From NCBI GenBank assembly GCA_963825445.1, contig CAWGTM010000015.1, positions 186,001 through 250,000 of the forward strand: 64,000 bases of DNA, written 5' to 3'. Under the pieces are notes generated by a model that saw only the letters and a program-made list of their open reading frames with translations, had not been told where the DNA came from and did no database searches. This DNA is from Actinophytocola sp963825445 (GTDB lineage Bacteria; Actinomycetota; Actinomycetes; Mycobacteriales; Pseudonocardiaceae). Shown piece after piece: positions 1 through 9,300 of this stretch (positions are counted from its first letter, which is position 1; each line of letters starts with the position of its first letter). The position numbers were made by a program, and so were the translations under genes.

Positions 1-98
1 ACCAGACCCTGGTCGGTGACCGCCACCAGCACATCGCCCAGCTCGGTCGGCACACTGCCGAACGTCACGGTGCCCGCGCTGTCCACCATGTCAGCCAT
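1..98 (-). CDS. Possible methylated-DNA-protein-cysteine methyltransferase, N-terminal fragment
   Basis: Only the first 32 codons lie in the window and the gene runs off the left edge. Reading from ATG at 98 it contains TFGSVPTELGDVLVAVTDQG, which resembles the N-terminal strand of Ogt/Ada-type O6-alkylguanine methyltransferases, where a substrate-like 'SPLG..LLVA....GL' strand opens the protein. The PCHR catalytic motif would lie outside the window, so the function is only suggested. A second in-frame ATG at 89 is an alternative start. No strong ribosome binding site is visible. Confidence 0.4.
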   Translation of the reverse strand, partial: MADMVDSAGTVTFGSVPTELGDVLVAVTDQGL

Positions 99-123
99 TA
101 TGCGCACGGCACCGACAGAAAGC

Positions 124-378
124 TCACGCCGTCTGCTCGGAGCCGCCGAGCCGAGGGAACGGCGAGGTGGAGAAGACCACCTCGACCGCCACCTCGAAGT
201 ACTCGGCGATGCTCAGCGCGAGGTAGAGACTCGGGCTGTACTCGCCCCGCTCCAGGTAGCCGATCGTCTGGTAGTGCACCCCGAGGGCGTCGGCCAGCTG
301 CCGACGGGACACACCCCGCTCCACCCGCAACATGGCGATGCGGTTGTAGATCGTCTCACTGGTGTTCTTGCTGCTCAT
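124..378 (-). CDS. Small XRE-type helix-turn-helix regulator
   Basis: An 84-residue protein that is almost entirely a Cro/C1-type DNA-binding domain. The helix-turn-helix lies at about residues 25-45 (RRQLADALGVHYQTIGYLER), followed by the usual 'EYSPSLYLALSIAEYF' third-helix region. Its ATG overlaps the stop of the upstream permease gene by four bases (ATGA), so it is the third gene of the ABC exporter operon and probably translationally coupled. Short HTH proteins of this kind commonly act as autoregulators of the transporter they accompany. That role is inferred from position; the ligand is unknown. Confidence 0.8.
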   Translation of the reverse strand: MSSKNTSETIYNRIAMLRVERGVSRRQLADALGVHYQTIGYLERGEYSPSLYLALSIAEYFEVAVEVVFSTSPFPRLGGSEQTA

Positions 379-1235
379 GTCACCCGCTGCATTGCCCGAT
401 CCCGACGTTCCGCGATGGACGAGCCGGACTCCCGGCGCGCCATTCTCCGCAGCACCATAGGCGCCACCACCAGGCCGGCGACCGCCCAGGCGCCGAGCAC
501 GCCCACCGTCTCCAGATGCCGCCACGACTCGCCGATCTCCACGGCCGACAGTCCGTCCGGCAGCATGGCCGACCGCATCCCCAGTCCGAGCCAGTAGATG
601 GGGAACACCTGCGCGAGGCCCTGCAGCCATTCCGGGAACGACGAGATCGGGTAGAAGATCCCCGAGATCGCGACCAGCCCCATGATCGGCAGCATGATCA
701 GCCCCGAGTTGCGCGGGTTGGAGAACAGCGACCCGAACACCGCCCCGATCGGCAGCGTCGCGATCAGCCCCAGCACCAGCACCCAAGCCAGCGTGAACCA
801 CGCGTAGAAGCTGTTCAGCTGCACCCCGTCCAGGAGGAACAGGCTCGGCACGATGACCAGCACCTGGGCGGCCAGCGTCATGCCGGCCACCGTCACGATC
901 TTGCCGATCAGGTAGCCGAACATGCCGTTGGGGATGGCCTTGGCCCGCAGAAGCGTGCCGTCCTCCCGCTCGATCGCCAGCGACATCATGGTGGTCACCA
1001 GGCCGCCGAACGCGATCCCCATGCCGACCACGCTCGGCAGCGTCCGCGAGCCGAGCGAGAAGTCGGTGCCCGGCACCGTGGCGTCACGCATGAAGAACAT
1101 GACGACCAGGAAGATCACCGTGGGGAACAGGTAGTTCCACAGGTCCTGGCTGTTGGTGAACGTCTGCCGGATCTCCTCGCGGCCCCGGGCGAACCCGGCC
1201 CGTGCCGCGTTGACCGTCGGATTCATCGTCGTCAT
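375..1235 (-). CDS. ABC-2 type transporter permease
   Basis: A 286-residue integral membrane protein with about six hydrophobic segments and a charged N-terminal helix before the first one, as in ABC-2 export permeases. A typical segment is the 'MLPIMGLVAISGIFYPISSF' stretch near residue 180. It follows the ATPase gene with a four-base overlap and is followed by the HTH gene with another ATGA overlap, so the three form one operon. It would form the membrane channel of an exporter with the ATPase encoded at 1232-2200. The substrate cannot be told from sequence; drug or lipid export is usual in this family. Confidence 0.88.
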   Translation of the reverse strand: MTTMNPTVNAARAGFARGREEIRQTFTNSQDLWNYLFPTVIFLVVMFFMRDATVPGTDFSLGSRTLPSVVGMGIAFGGLVTTMMSLAIEREDGTLLRAKAIPNGMFGYLIGKIVTVAGMTLAAQVLVIVPSLFLLDGVQLNSFYAWFTLAWVLVLGLIATLPIGAVFGSLFSNPRNSGLIMLPIMGLVAISGIFYPISSFPEWLQGLAQVFPIYWLGLGMRSAMLPDGLSAVEIGESWRHLETVGVLGAWAVAGLVVAPMVLRRMARRESGSSIAERRDRAMQRVT

Positions 1236-2200
1236 CGCGTCACCGCCGCGAACTCACGCACCGCGGCCTCGGCGGCCCCGGCCTCGAACTGCTTGACCAT
1301 GGACATGTAGGTGTCCTCCAGGCTGGCGCGGCGCACTTCCAGGTCGTCGAGCGACTCGCCGTGCTCCACGAACAGCTCACGCACGAACGCGGTCGCGTCC
1401 AACGTGGAGTGCACGAACCGACGGCCGTCGACCGTCCACTTGATCTCCGACTCGGTGGACATCCGCCGGGCCAGCTCGTCGGCCGAGCCGTCGGCGATGA
1501 TCGTGCCGCCCGCGAGGATCATGATGCGGTCGGCCAGCTTCTCGGCCTCGTCCAGGTCGTGCGTGGTCAGCAGGATCGTGGTGTTGCTGTCGGACAGCCG
1601 GTGCACCAGGTCGTGGAAGTCGCGCCTGGCCTCCGGGTCGAACCCGGCCGTGGGCTCGTCGAGGAACAGCAGCCTCGGCCGCCCGACGATGCCGATCGCC
1701 ACGTCCAGCCGCCGGCGCTGCCCCCCGGACAGCCGCCGGACCTTCTTGCCGGCGTGCTCGGTCAGCCCGACCGCCTCGACCAGCTCGTCGGTGTCCCACG
1801 GCTTGGTGATCCGGTCGTTCGAGTAGGGCGCGTAGTAGCGCCCGAACTGATGCAGCAGGTCACGGACCCGCCAGTTGCCGTGGTCACGCCACGACTGGAG
1901 GACCACCCCGAGGTCCGCCCGCCAGGTCTCGTCCCCGTGTGCCGGATCCACCCCCAGTACCCGGACCTCGCCGGCCGAGCGCATCCGGAACCCCTCGAGA
2001 ATCTCGATGGTCGTCGTCTTGCCGGCCCCGTTCGGCCCGAGCAGCACCAGCACCTCGCCGGGATGCGCGGTGAACGACACCCCCTTGAGCACATCGGTCG
2101 TGCCATAGCGCATCCGCAGGTCACGGACATCGAGAACGGCGCCATCGGCATCCGGTCGCACGTCCTGTGCCGGCACACCTGTCTCGTCTACCACGGCCAC
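1232..2200 (-). CDS. ABC transporter ATP-binding protein (drug-export type)
   Basis: A 322-residue ATPase with Walker A GPNGAGKT at residues 55-62, the signature LSGGQ at 157-161 and Walker B LLFLDEP at 177-183, then the H-loop in LLTTHDLDEA. The extra C-terminal ~90 residues are typical of CcmA/DrrA-like exporter ATPases. The start is GTG at 2200, chosen because GGAGGTGAG sits directly upstream at 2203-2211. It is the first gene of a three-gene operon (ATPase, permease, HTH protein). The inverted repeat at 2211-2237 may be the operator. Confidence 0.92.
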   Translation of the reverse strand: MAVVDETGVPAQDVRPDADGAVLDVRDLRMRYGTTDVLKGVSFTAHPGEVLVLLGPNGAGKTTTIEILEGFRMRSAGEVRVLGVDPAHGDETWRADLGVVLQSWRDHGNWRVRDLLHQFGRYYAPYSNDRITKPWDTDELVEAVGLTEHAGKKVRRLSGGQRRRLDVAIGIVGRPRLLFLDEPTAGFDPEARRDFHDLVHRLSDSNTTILLTTHDLDEAEKLADRIMILAGGTIIADGSADELARRMSTESEIKWTVDGRRFVHSTLDATAFVRELFVEHGESLDDLEVRRASLEDTYMSMVKQFEAGAAEAAVREFAAVTR

Positions 2201-2210
2201 GGCTCACCTC

Positions 2211-2237
2211 CTATCGAATGTGTCTGGCAAACGATAG
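2211..2237. promoter_or_regulatory. Inverted repeat upstream of the ABC exporter operon
   Basis: CTATCG at 2211-2216 is matched by CGATAG at 2232-2237, 15 bases apart, just upstream of the ATPase start codon. The small HTH protein of the same operon is a natural candidate to bind here. The arms are only six bases, so chance cannot be excluded. Confidence 0.3.
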
Positions 2238-2264
2238 CAGGTGTACTACATATGAAGGTAGGTG

Positions 2265-3341
2265 TTAAACAGTCTGTTCCCTTCGCGCTGCCCGGAGTGT
2301 GATAGCCGAGGTCAGGCACTCGCCCAGGTACTCGGGGACGGGGATCAGCCACTTCTGTTCCGCGCTCACGATGCGCAGCGCCGGCCCGGCCGGGACGTCG
2401 ATGGTGGCCGGCCCCGCTGCCCAGGACTGCTCCTGCTCAAGGTCGAGCAACTCCACGTCACGCACGTCGGACCACTTCATGACCAGCCGCTTCGTACCGT
2501 CCTTGCTGGAGGTGAGCCGGTCGAGCATCAGCCGGTCGCGCTGTACGCGCAGGCGGATCCGCCGGCCCGGCAGCTGGTACGGGATCTCCAGCCCGGATCC
2601 CACGACGTCCTCGGCCACCGGCCGGCTGAGGATCCGCACAGCCGCCCTGGCCAGCTCGTAGCTCAGCCAGGCCAGGCCCACGGCGAACGCGATGTCCGGC
2701 AGCGACGAGTCACCCACGGCGCTGCCGAGGAGGACCGCCGGGATGAGCAGCCAGCCGGCCACCCACAGGACGGCCGTCGGCCAGGCGGCCATCCGGCTCC
2801 GCCACAGCAGGAACCCCACGAGCACGGCGGCCGGCACGAACAGTGTCTTCCAGCCGGTCGACAGGTTGTCGCCGAACTCCGCGAGGAACGACGGATCCGG
2901 CTCGGAGCCGGAGAAGTCCGGCAGGCTGGCGCCGAACGCCACACTCGACCACGCGGTGACCGCCGAGAACCCGACGTACGGCAGCCCGACGGCCAGCACC
3001 ATCAGCGGCACGGCCACCACCCAGCGCACCGTCAGCCCCGGCCCCTCCGGCAGCGGCATGACCCGCTGCTCGACGAGCCGGGCCGACGGCTCCCAGTCGT
3101 CGGAATTCGCCGGCTTGGCCCGCCACCACGACCGGGCCAGCAGGACGCCGGGCAGGCCGAAGAACGCCGTCCCGAACAGCGAGCCGAACATGTAGCCGAT
3201 GCCGCGGCCGTCGAAGTTCAGTGCCTCACCGAACGCCGGCACGACGGCCCCCACCGCCATGCCTAGCGAGATGAGGCCGAGCACGAGGAAGAGCCCGGCG
3301 CCGGCGAGCACCGCCCCCGAACGGGAGTCGTCGTCTTTCAC
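2265..3341 (-). CDS. Membrane protein of unknown function
   Basis: A 358-residue protein starting at GTG 3341. Hydrophobic segments can be seen at about residues 9-36, 48-70, 104-126, 165-180 and 184-206. They are followed by a soluble C-terminal part (about 240-358) rich in alternating hydrophobic and charged residues, which could be a PH-like or SHOCT-like domain. I do not recognise a family. It stands alone between two gene groups, with the exporter operon downstream on the same strand and a crotonase gene 45 bases upstream. It may share a transcript with the crotonase, but nothing in the sequence links their functions. Confidence 0.75.
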   Translation of the reverse strand: MKDDDSRSGAVLAGAGLFLVLGLISLGMAVGAVVPAFGEALNFDGRGIGYMFGSLFGTAFFGLPGVLLARSWWRAKPANSDDWEPSARLVEQRVMPLPEGPGLTVRWVVAVPLMVLAVGLPYVGFSAVTAWSSVAFGASLPDFSGSEPDPSFLAEFGDNLSTGWKTLFVPAAVLVGFLLWRSRMAAWPTAVLWVAGWLLIPAVLLGSAVGDSSLPDIAFAVGLAWLSYELARAAVRILSRPVAEDVVGSGLEIPYQLPGRRIRLRVQRDRLMLDRLTSSKDGTKRLVMKWSDVRDVELLDLEQEQSWAAGPATIDVPAGPALRIVSAEQKWLIPVPEYLGECLTSAITLRAARREQTV

Positions 3342-3386
3342 TGGTGTCCCCCAACAGCGGTTCTACGGTCGGGGCACCGTAGCGCG

Positions 3387-4196
3387 CTACTCCGACGCGG
3401 GACCGTCGAACCGCGGCTTCCGCTTCTCCCGCAGCGACGCCACGCCCTCACGCACGTCCGGCCCGCCGAACCCCATGAACTCGAGTCCCAACGACGCGTC
3501 GAAGATCGGACCCGCCTGGCGCAGCCAGTTGTTCAACGCGTACTTCGTCCAGCGAATGGCCGTCGGCGACCCGGCGGCCAGGCGAGCGGCCACCGCCCGC
3601 GCCTTGTCGTGCAGCTCGGCCTGGTCGACGCACAAAGACACCAGCCCGATCCGCTCCGCCTCCTCGCCGGACAGCGGCTCGCAGGTCAGCAGGTGGTACT
3701 TCGCCTTGGCCAGCCCGCAGAGCAACGGCCACACGATGGCCGCGTGGTCACCGGCCGCCACGCCGAGGCGGGTGTGCCCGTCGATGATCCGGGCGTCCTT
3801 CGCGGCGATCGACACGTCCGCCAGCAGCCCGACCACCAGACCGGCGCCGACCGCAGGCCCCTCGATGGCCGACACGATCGGCTTACTGCAGTTGATCACG
3901 TTGTAGACCAGGTCGCGGGCCTCGCGCAGCACCCGCACGCGGACGGCGAAGTCCTCGGCCATGTCGCTGACCAGGTCGAGGTCACCGCCTGCCGAGAACA
4001 CCCCGTCCGCGCCGCGGATGATCGCCACCCGGACGTCCGGGTCGGTGTCGATGGTCTGCCAGACGGCCGCCAGCTCGCGGTGTGCCTGGTGCCCGACGGC
4101 GTTGAGCCGGCCGGGCGCGGACATGGCTACCTCGAGCACCCCGTCGCCGAGATCGGCGAAACGCAGGCTCGAGAACTGTGTGGAGTAGTCGTGCAC
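3387..4196 (-). CDS. Enoyl-CoA hydratase/isomerase (crotonase) family protein
   Basis: A 269-residue crotonase-fold protein. The oxyanion-hole region GVFSAGGDLD is near residue 70, and the second conserved region GPAVGAGLVVGLLADVSIAA follows near 110. The first catalytic glutamate usually sits in a 'PE..LG' context; here that stretch reads HTRLGVAAGDHA, so classic hydratase activity is doubtful. Other acyl-CoA chemistry such as isomerase or thioesterase-like activity is possible. The GTG start at 4196 was preferred over an upstream ATG at 4328 because GGGGAGGCGG precedes it and the upstream extension (alanine/proline-rich) is not crotonase-like. Confidence 0.85.
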   Translation of the reverse strand: MHDYSTQFSSLRFADLGDGVLEVAMSAPGRLNAVGHQAHRELAAVWQTIDTDPDVRVAIIRGADGVFSAGGDLDLVSDMAEDFAVRVRVLREARDLVYNVINCSKPIVSAIEGPAVGAGLVVGLLADVSIAAKDARIIDGHTRLGVAAGDHAAIVWPLLCGLAKAKYHLLTCEPLSGEEAERIGLVSLCVDQAELHDKARAVAARLAAGSPTAIRWTKYALNNWLRQAGPIFDASLGLEFMGFGGPDVREGVASLREKRKPRFDGPASE

Positions 4197-4346
4197 TGTT
4201 CCGCCTCCCCGGATTTTTGAGTGTTGGTTGCGTCCCGGCGCAGGTGCGGGTGCTGAGGTGGCTGAGTGCCGTGACGGTGCCCCTGACGTAACTGTTGGGT
4301 AGGCGCAGATTTTCGCACAAAGATCCACGGAACAGCGAGTAGCTGC

Positions 4347-5704
4347 TTACCCCGTGCTCCCGACGTACATGGCGAGGGCCTGCTCGGTCACCATCGATCC
4401 CACGATCGAGTCGACGATCTGCCCGGCCCGCACGGCCGTGGTCGACAGCAGCGACGACGAGATGCCGTGCGAGTGCTCGGTGTTGCCCTGCAGGTAGATC
4501 CCGGCGGTGACGTCGGTCTCGGTGGTCACCCGGTAGTCGCGCGCCACCACCGGCTGGCCCAGCTCGTCGCGCCGGCACCGCGCGGCGAGGTCGCCCAGCA
4601 GCCGCAGCGGGTCGACCGGGCCGGTAGCCGGTGGCGTAGACGAGCACGTCGCAGTCGAGCACCGTCTTCTCCTGCGTGGTCAGCGACTCGACCGTGGCGC
4701 GCACGCCGTCGTCGGTCTCGACGGCCTCGGCCACGCGGGACACGTTGAACAGCCGCAGCCGCTCGGTGCCGAGCACCTTCTCCTGGTAGCTGCGCCGGTA
4801 CAGCTCCTCGATGAGGTCGGTGTCGACCACCGAGTAGTTCGTGTTGCCGTGGTAGTCGATGATCATCTGCTTGACGTTGTCCGGCGCGCGCGTAGAAGTG
4901 GTCGACCGCCTCGGGGTCGAACACCCGGTTGGCGAACGGCGAGTCGTCCGCCGGGCTGTAGCCGTAGCGCGAGAACACCCCGCACACCTCGGCGTGCGGG
5001 AAGCTTGTCGTGCAGGAACTTGGTGACCTCGGCGGCGCTCTGCCCGGCGCCGACGACCGCGAACCGGACGGGCGGCGGGTAGGCGGTCGACCGTCCAGCT
5101 GCTCGACCCGGACGAGCAGGTCGCGGTTGTGCCAGACGCGCTCCGACAGCGTCGCGCCGGGCGGCAGGTGCGGCTCGAGACCCATGCCGAACACCAGGTT
5201 GCGGGCCCGGCAGCGGGTGATCGCGCCGTTCGCGTCGCGGGCGGTCACGTCGAACGCGACGACCGTGCCGTCGCCGCGTGACCGGTTCGAGGTCGGTCAC
5301 CTCGTGCCCGTAGCGGACCGCGTCGGTCGATCCGGCCGGCCGCCCATTCCAGGTAGTCGTGGAACTCGATCCGCAGCGGGAACAGCGACTTCTGGTTGAT
5401 GAAGTCCGACCAGCCGGTCCGCACCGTGCAGATAGGACAGGAAGCTGAAGTCGCTGGTCGGGTTCCGCATGGTGACCAGGTCCTTCAGGAAGGACACCTG
5501 CATGGTCGCGTCGTCGATCAGCATCCCGCGGTGCCAGCCGAACTCGTGCTGGCGCTCGAAGAAGAGGCTGGTGACCGGACCGACGCCGCCCGCGCGCTCG
5601 TTCTGCTCGGCGATCGCTATCGCCAGGGCGAGGTTCGAAGGACCGAAACCGACTCCGACGACGTCGTAGACGGGTACCGCGTCTCCTGCGAGTTCCTCTG
5701 GCAT
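4347..5704 (-). CDS. L-ornithine N5-monooxygenase (siderophore biosynthesis), frameshifted in this sequence
   Basis: Class B flavin monooxygenase of the PvdA/SidA/CchB type that hydroxylates the side-chain amine of ornithine for hydroxamate synthesis. Joined across frames it shows an FAD site (VVGVGFGPSNLALAIA) near residue 15, the substrate region MQVSFLKDLVTMRNPTS, the NADPH site AVVGAGQSAAEV, and a C-terminal ATGYRP motif. About seven single-base indels (near 5424, 5326, 5277, 5078-5096, 4999, 4888 and 4619) break it. Nearly all are cured by removing one G or C, and every segment keeps family-level conservation. I therefore think the gene is intact in the organism. It is divergent from the formyltransferase gene, with two iron boxes between them. 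Confidence 0.85.
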
Positions 5705-5730
5705 TGCTGTCCTCTCCTCGGATGTGGACC

Positions 5731-5749
5731 GCAGGTAAGCCTAACCTAA
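5731..5749. promoter_or_regulatory. IdeR/DmdR iron box 1
   Basis: The 19-base site GCAGGTAAGCCTAACCTAA closely matches the actinobacterial DtxR/IdeR consensus TTAGGTTAGGCTAACCTAA. It lies just upstream of the ornithine monooxygenase gene in the divergent promoter region. Iron-loaded IdeR would repress both directions; the match is seen, the regulation is inferred from the family. Confidence 0.85.
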
Positions 5750-5759
5750 GGAAATAGCG

Positions 5760-5778
5760 TAAGGGTAGGCTCACCTGA
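5760..5778. promoter_or_regulatory. IdeR/DmdR iron box 2
   Basis: TAAGGGTAGGCTCACCTGA is a second DtxR/IdeR-type box, ten bases from the first and about 35 bases before the formyltransferase start. Paired boxes between divergent siderophore genes suggest tight iron repression in both directions. Confidence 0.8.
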
Positions 5779-5811
5779 GCCAGTCAGGTCACATCGATGG
5801 AGGAGAAGTCA

Positions 5812-6761
5812 ATGCGCGTGGTCCTGTTCGGGTACCAGACCTGGGGATACCGCACCCTCGAAGCGTTGCTCGGCAGTCGAGCACGAGGTGGTCCTGGCTG
5901 TGACGCATCCCGGCGAGCGAGCACGCGTACGAGTCGATCTGGAGTGACTCGGTGGCCGAGCTGGCGGAGGCCAACGGCGTGCCGGTGGTGATGCGCAACC
6001 GCCCGGACGAGGACGTGGTGCGCGCGCTCAAGGAGGTCGACCCCGACATCATCGTGGCGAACAACTGGCGCACCTGGATCCCGCCGGAGATCTTCGACCT
6101 GCCCCGCCACGGCACGCTGAACGTGCACGACTCGCTGCTGCCCGCCTACGCGGGTTTCGCGCCGGTGATCTGGGCGCTCATCAACGGCGAGAGCGAGGTA
6201 GGCGTCACCGCGCACCTGATGAACGACGAACTGGACGCCGGCGACATCGTGCTGCAGCGCTCGGTTCCCGTGCGGCCCACCGACACGGCAACGGACCTGT
6301 TCCACAAGACGGTCGACCTGATCGGCCCGATCGTGGTGGACGGTCTGGCCAGGATTGCCGCCGGGGACACGGATTTCGCGAAGCAGGACCCGTCTCGCGC
6401 GAGCTTCTTCCACAAGCGGTCCATTGAGGACAGCCGGCTGGACTGGCAGTGGCCGGCCGACGACCTGGAACGCCTGGTACGCGCGCAGTCCGACCCGTAC
6501 CCGAACGCTTTCACCTACCATCGCGGGACCCGCCTGCGGATCCTGGAGGCGGCCGTCTCGAGCGGACGCTACGGCGGCACACCCGGCCGGATCTTCATCA
6601 GAGAGGGCGACGGCGTGGTGATCGTGGCCGGCTCCGACGCCCGCTTCGGCCGCAACCACGGGCTGGTGCTCAAGCGGGTCCGACTCGACGACGGCACCGA
6701 GTTGCCGGCGCTGGAGTACTTCCGCAAAATGGGCGGATATCTGACGCCACACCCGGTTTAA
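5812..6761 (+). CDS. N5-hydroxyornithine formyltransferase (methionyl-tRNA formyltransferase family), two frameshifts
   Basis: Transfers a formyl group from formyl-tetrahydrofolate to the hydroxylated side chain of ornithine, as CchA does in coelichelin synthesis. It begins MRVVLFGYQTWGYRTLEALL. The catalytic formyltransferase region NVHDSLLPAYAGFAP carries the expected Asn and His, with the Asp in ELDAGDIV. Two extra C bases at about 5878 and 5918, both directly before GAGCACG, break the N-terminal 40 codons. Removing them restores a smooth family-like reading (LLGSEHEVVLAVTHPGEHAY). ATG 5812 was chosen over ATG 5797 because GGAGGAG at 5799-5805 would then be the ribosome binding site. It predicts a formylated, not acetylated, hydroxamate. 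Confidence 0.88.
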
Positions 6762-6768
6762 TGCGCCC

Positions 6769-7641
6769 ATGGCCCGGATGCACGTCGATCAGGTGGAGAT
6801 CTCCGCCACGCTCGTTCGCACGCTGATCGCCTCGCAGTTCCCCGAATGGGCGGACCTGCCCGTCACTCCGGTGGAGTCGGCGGGGACGGTGAACGCCATC
6901 TTCCGTCTGGGCACGGAGTTCGGCGTTCGGATGCCACTCACTCCGGGTGGCGTGTCGGATGTCGCGCTCGAGCTGCGGTGGCTCCCGGAGTTGGCGCCAC
7001 ACCTGCCGCTGCCGGTCCCCGCACCGGTGGCCGCCGGGCGTCCTGGGCACGGTTACGCGTGGCCGTGGTCGGTCTACCGATGGCTGGACGGCGCCAACCC
7101 GGGTTTCCCACTCGCCGATCCAACGGGCTTCGCCGCAGATCTGGCGGCTTTCCTCAGGGCGCTGCAGGAGATCCCCACGACTGGCGCTCCTCGGTCCGGG
7201 CGGGGAGTCACTCTGGCATCGCGCGACACGGCGGTCCGCGAGGCGATCGGGATGCTGGCGGGAGATATCGACACCGCCGCGGCGACCCTCGTCTGGGAGA
7301 CTTCGGTGCGCGCTCCCGAGTGGCCGGGCCCGGAACGCTGGGTGCACGCCGACCTGTCGCCGGGCAACCTGCTGATGGTCGACTCCCGGTTGGCGGCGGT
7401 CATCGACTTCGGCGTGATGGGGGTCGGGGAGCCTGCGGTGGACCTGATTACGGCGTGGAGCCTGTTCGACCCCGCCGGCCGCGAGGCCTTCCGTTCCCTG
7501 ACGAAGGCGGACGATGCGACTTGGGAGCGCGGCCGCGGCTGGGCGCTCTCGATCGCGCTGCTGGAGTTGTCCTACTACCGGGAGACGAACCCCGTGATGG
7601 CCCGCACCGCCGCGCAGGTGATCGACCAGGTGCTGGCATAG
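6769..7641 (+). CDS. Phosphotransferase of the aminoglycoside phosphotransferase (APH) family
   Basis: A 290-residue protein with the kinase catalytic loop HADLSPGNLL starting at His193 and the metal-binding IDFG at residues 212-215, the hallmark of APH/choline-kinase-like enzymes. It begins seven bases after the formyltransferase stop and may be co-transcribed with it. APH-fold proteins phosphorylate many small molecules (antibiotics, homoserine, choline, sugars), so resistance should not be assumed. Its place in the siderophore cluster is not matched by any needed step. The region after its stop carries repeats, so it may mark the old end of an operon. Confidence 0.85.
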   Translation: MARMHVDQVEISATLVRTLIASQFPEWADLPVTPVESAGTVNAIFRLGTEFGVRMPLTPGGVSDVALELRWLPELAPHLPLPVPAPVAAGRPGHGYAWPWSVYRWLDGANPGFPLADPTGFAADLAAFLRALQEIPTTGAPRSGRGVTLASRDTAVREAIGMLAGDIDTAAATLVWETSVRAPEWPGPERWVHADLSPGNLLMVDSRLAAVIDFGVMGVGEPAVDLITAWSLFDPAGREAFRSLTKADDATWERGRGWALSIALLELSYYRETNPVMARTAAQVIDQVLA

Positions 7642-7942
7642 GAGGTCTTGCGGGGTCGATCGCTTCGGTTCTTGGGGTATGGCCGGGACGATCGGGGATG
7701 CGCCGTCTGTTTGGGGGTTGCGGGGACGATCGCGCACTTCGGTTCGTGGGCACGGGGTTGGGGCGATCGGGGCAGCGTCTCGCCAGAGGCTGGGCGTGGT
7801 GTGCGTGGGCGTGGCGAGTCACTGCAACGACCGAATGGCTGAGCGGCTACGGGGTTGCGGTGAGCAGTGCCAGTCCCAGCGTGTTCTCGCCTACCAGCGA
7901 GGGCAGGTTGGTGGTTGCACCCTGTGTGTTTTCTTACTCGTG
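7642..7942. repeat. Repeat-rich intergenic region with the left arm of an inverted repeat (7721-7829)
   Basis: No gene is seen here. Bases 7721-7829 are about 80% identical by eye to the reverse complement of 9301-9409, on the other side of the DUF222-HNH gene. Shared blocks include GGACGATCGCG, GGGGTTGGGGCGATCGG, GTCTCGCC and GGGCGTGGTGTG. A partial, more diverged direct copy of the first half of the arm lies at about 7651-7710. The arms could be ends of a mobile unit carrying the HNH gene. Confidence 0.7.
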
Positions 7943-9146
7943 TTATCTCATGGTGTGAAGGTGGTTTCTTCGCGGGACTTGCGCAGGATCAATCCAGCGA
8001 GGCGGAATGAATTCCGGGATCCCCACCGCGCTCATCCGCACTTCCCACTCGGAATGGTGAATGATCCGGTGGTGTCTTCGGCAGAGGAGCACCATGTTCG
8101 CGAGGTCGGTGGCGCCGCCGTCGAGCCAGTGGCGAATGTGATGCGCATCCGCCCACCGCGCCGGACGATCGCAGTTCGGGAACGCACACCCACCATCCCG
8201 AGCGTTCAACGCTGCCCGCTGAGCGGGGGTGACCAGGCGGTGCGTGCGGCCCACATCCAGCGGCACCGACGCACCGCTCATCACCATCGGGATGACCCCG
8301 GCGTCGCAGGCGAGCCGCCGCGCTGCCGCCGCACCCAGCAGCGCGCCGCCTTCCAAGGTCGCGGTGCCCACACCCTTACGCAGCACCTCCAGGTCCACGG
8401 TCGCATTCAGGTGGGGCTTCACCCCACCCCGCACCGGCATCTGGTCGCTGGTGAGTGCGTGGTGGACCACATCGCAGAACGCGTCCCCCAGCCGCTGGGT
8501 CGGGTGCCGCTCATCCTCCGGACCACCGGGCTTGGCGAGCGCACCCAGCATCGAGTCCAGCTCTTCGGCGGACTCCGGGTCGATGATGCCGGTGAAGTGC
8601 ATCCACCCCGACTGCGTCCCGCCGGTACCGGAACACGTTCTTCGGCGCCGCCAACACCTCAGCCGGCTGGTCACCATCCGGATCGATCCGCGCCAGCAAC
8701 GTTTCGCCATGCTTGGCCAGCACATGGGCGGGGCCGGTCCGAGCCATCGCCACCAGATGCTTCTCCACCACCTCGACGGTGTCACCCGGAGCCCAGTCCG
8801 GGATCTTCTTCACCGTCCGCACAACCGCATCCACCTGCTCGGCATCCAGGTCACCGGCCAGCAGGGCTTCGCGCACCACCGGCAACCGCGCCGGCGTGAC
8901 ATGCCCGGTCGGGGTCACCACCTCCGTGATCACCTCAGCATGGGTGATCAACCGCGTGGCAAACCGGGGATTGAGCCGCGTCACATCTGAGACGAGCAGG
9001 CTCAGTCGCCTATACCCCGCCAGATGCGCGACATCAGCATCGCGCATTTCCGATATCACCGACACCAGAGATGCATACACTTCACGGAAAGCGGCAGCAG
9101 AGGAATCCAGTTTCTGGATTAGCCCCACCACACGAGAGCTGGACAT
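7943..9146 (-). CDS. DUF222/13E12-family HNH endonuclease, one frameshift
   Basis: About 400 residues, the normal length for the 13E12 family named after the repeated mycobacterial element REP13E12. The N-terminal DUF222 helical region (VVREALLAGDLDAEQVDAVV) is followed by a C-terminal HNH nuclease motif: C-x4-C in CAFPNC, then ADAHHIRHWLDGGATDLAN and CRRHHRIIH. The reading frame breaks once near 8625 (one extra base), between KNVF and GGTQSGWMHF; both halves match the family well. The gene sits between 109-base inverted arms and next to an IS630 element, which suggests it arrived as part of a mobile unit. Whether it is an active nuclease, homing-type element or phage-derived gene is unknown. 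Confidence 0.85.
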
Positions 9147-9300
9147 AACCCAATCCTACGCCCGCCACCCATATTTTCATCGCTCGAACGAATGAAGCAT
9201 TTAAAGATCGACACCACAATGAGTAAGCCCATTCACCCCTGCAGGAGGTCGGACCAACAGGCGCTAAAAACCAGCCCCGTGATCGAAGCTCACCATGAAC

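Noticed and set aside
4347..5704. Ornithine monooxygenase as a real pseudogene
   Set aside because: All catalytic motifs are conserved across the frames, nearly every break is one extra base, and the same kind of break hits unrelated conserved genes. Error is more likely, though not proven.
6769..7641. Aminoglycoside resistance gene
   Set aside because: Only the general kinase motifs are visible. APH-fold enzymes have many substrates and nothing specific to an aminoglycoside class is seen.
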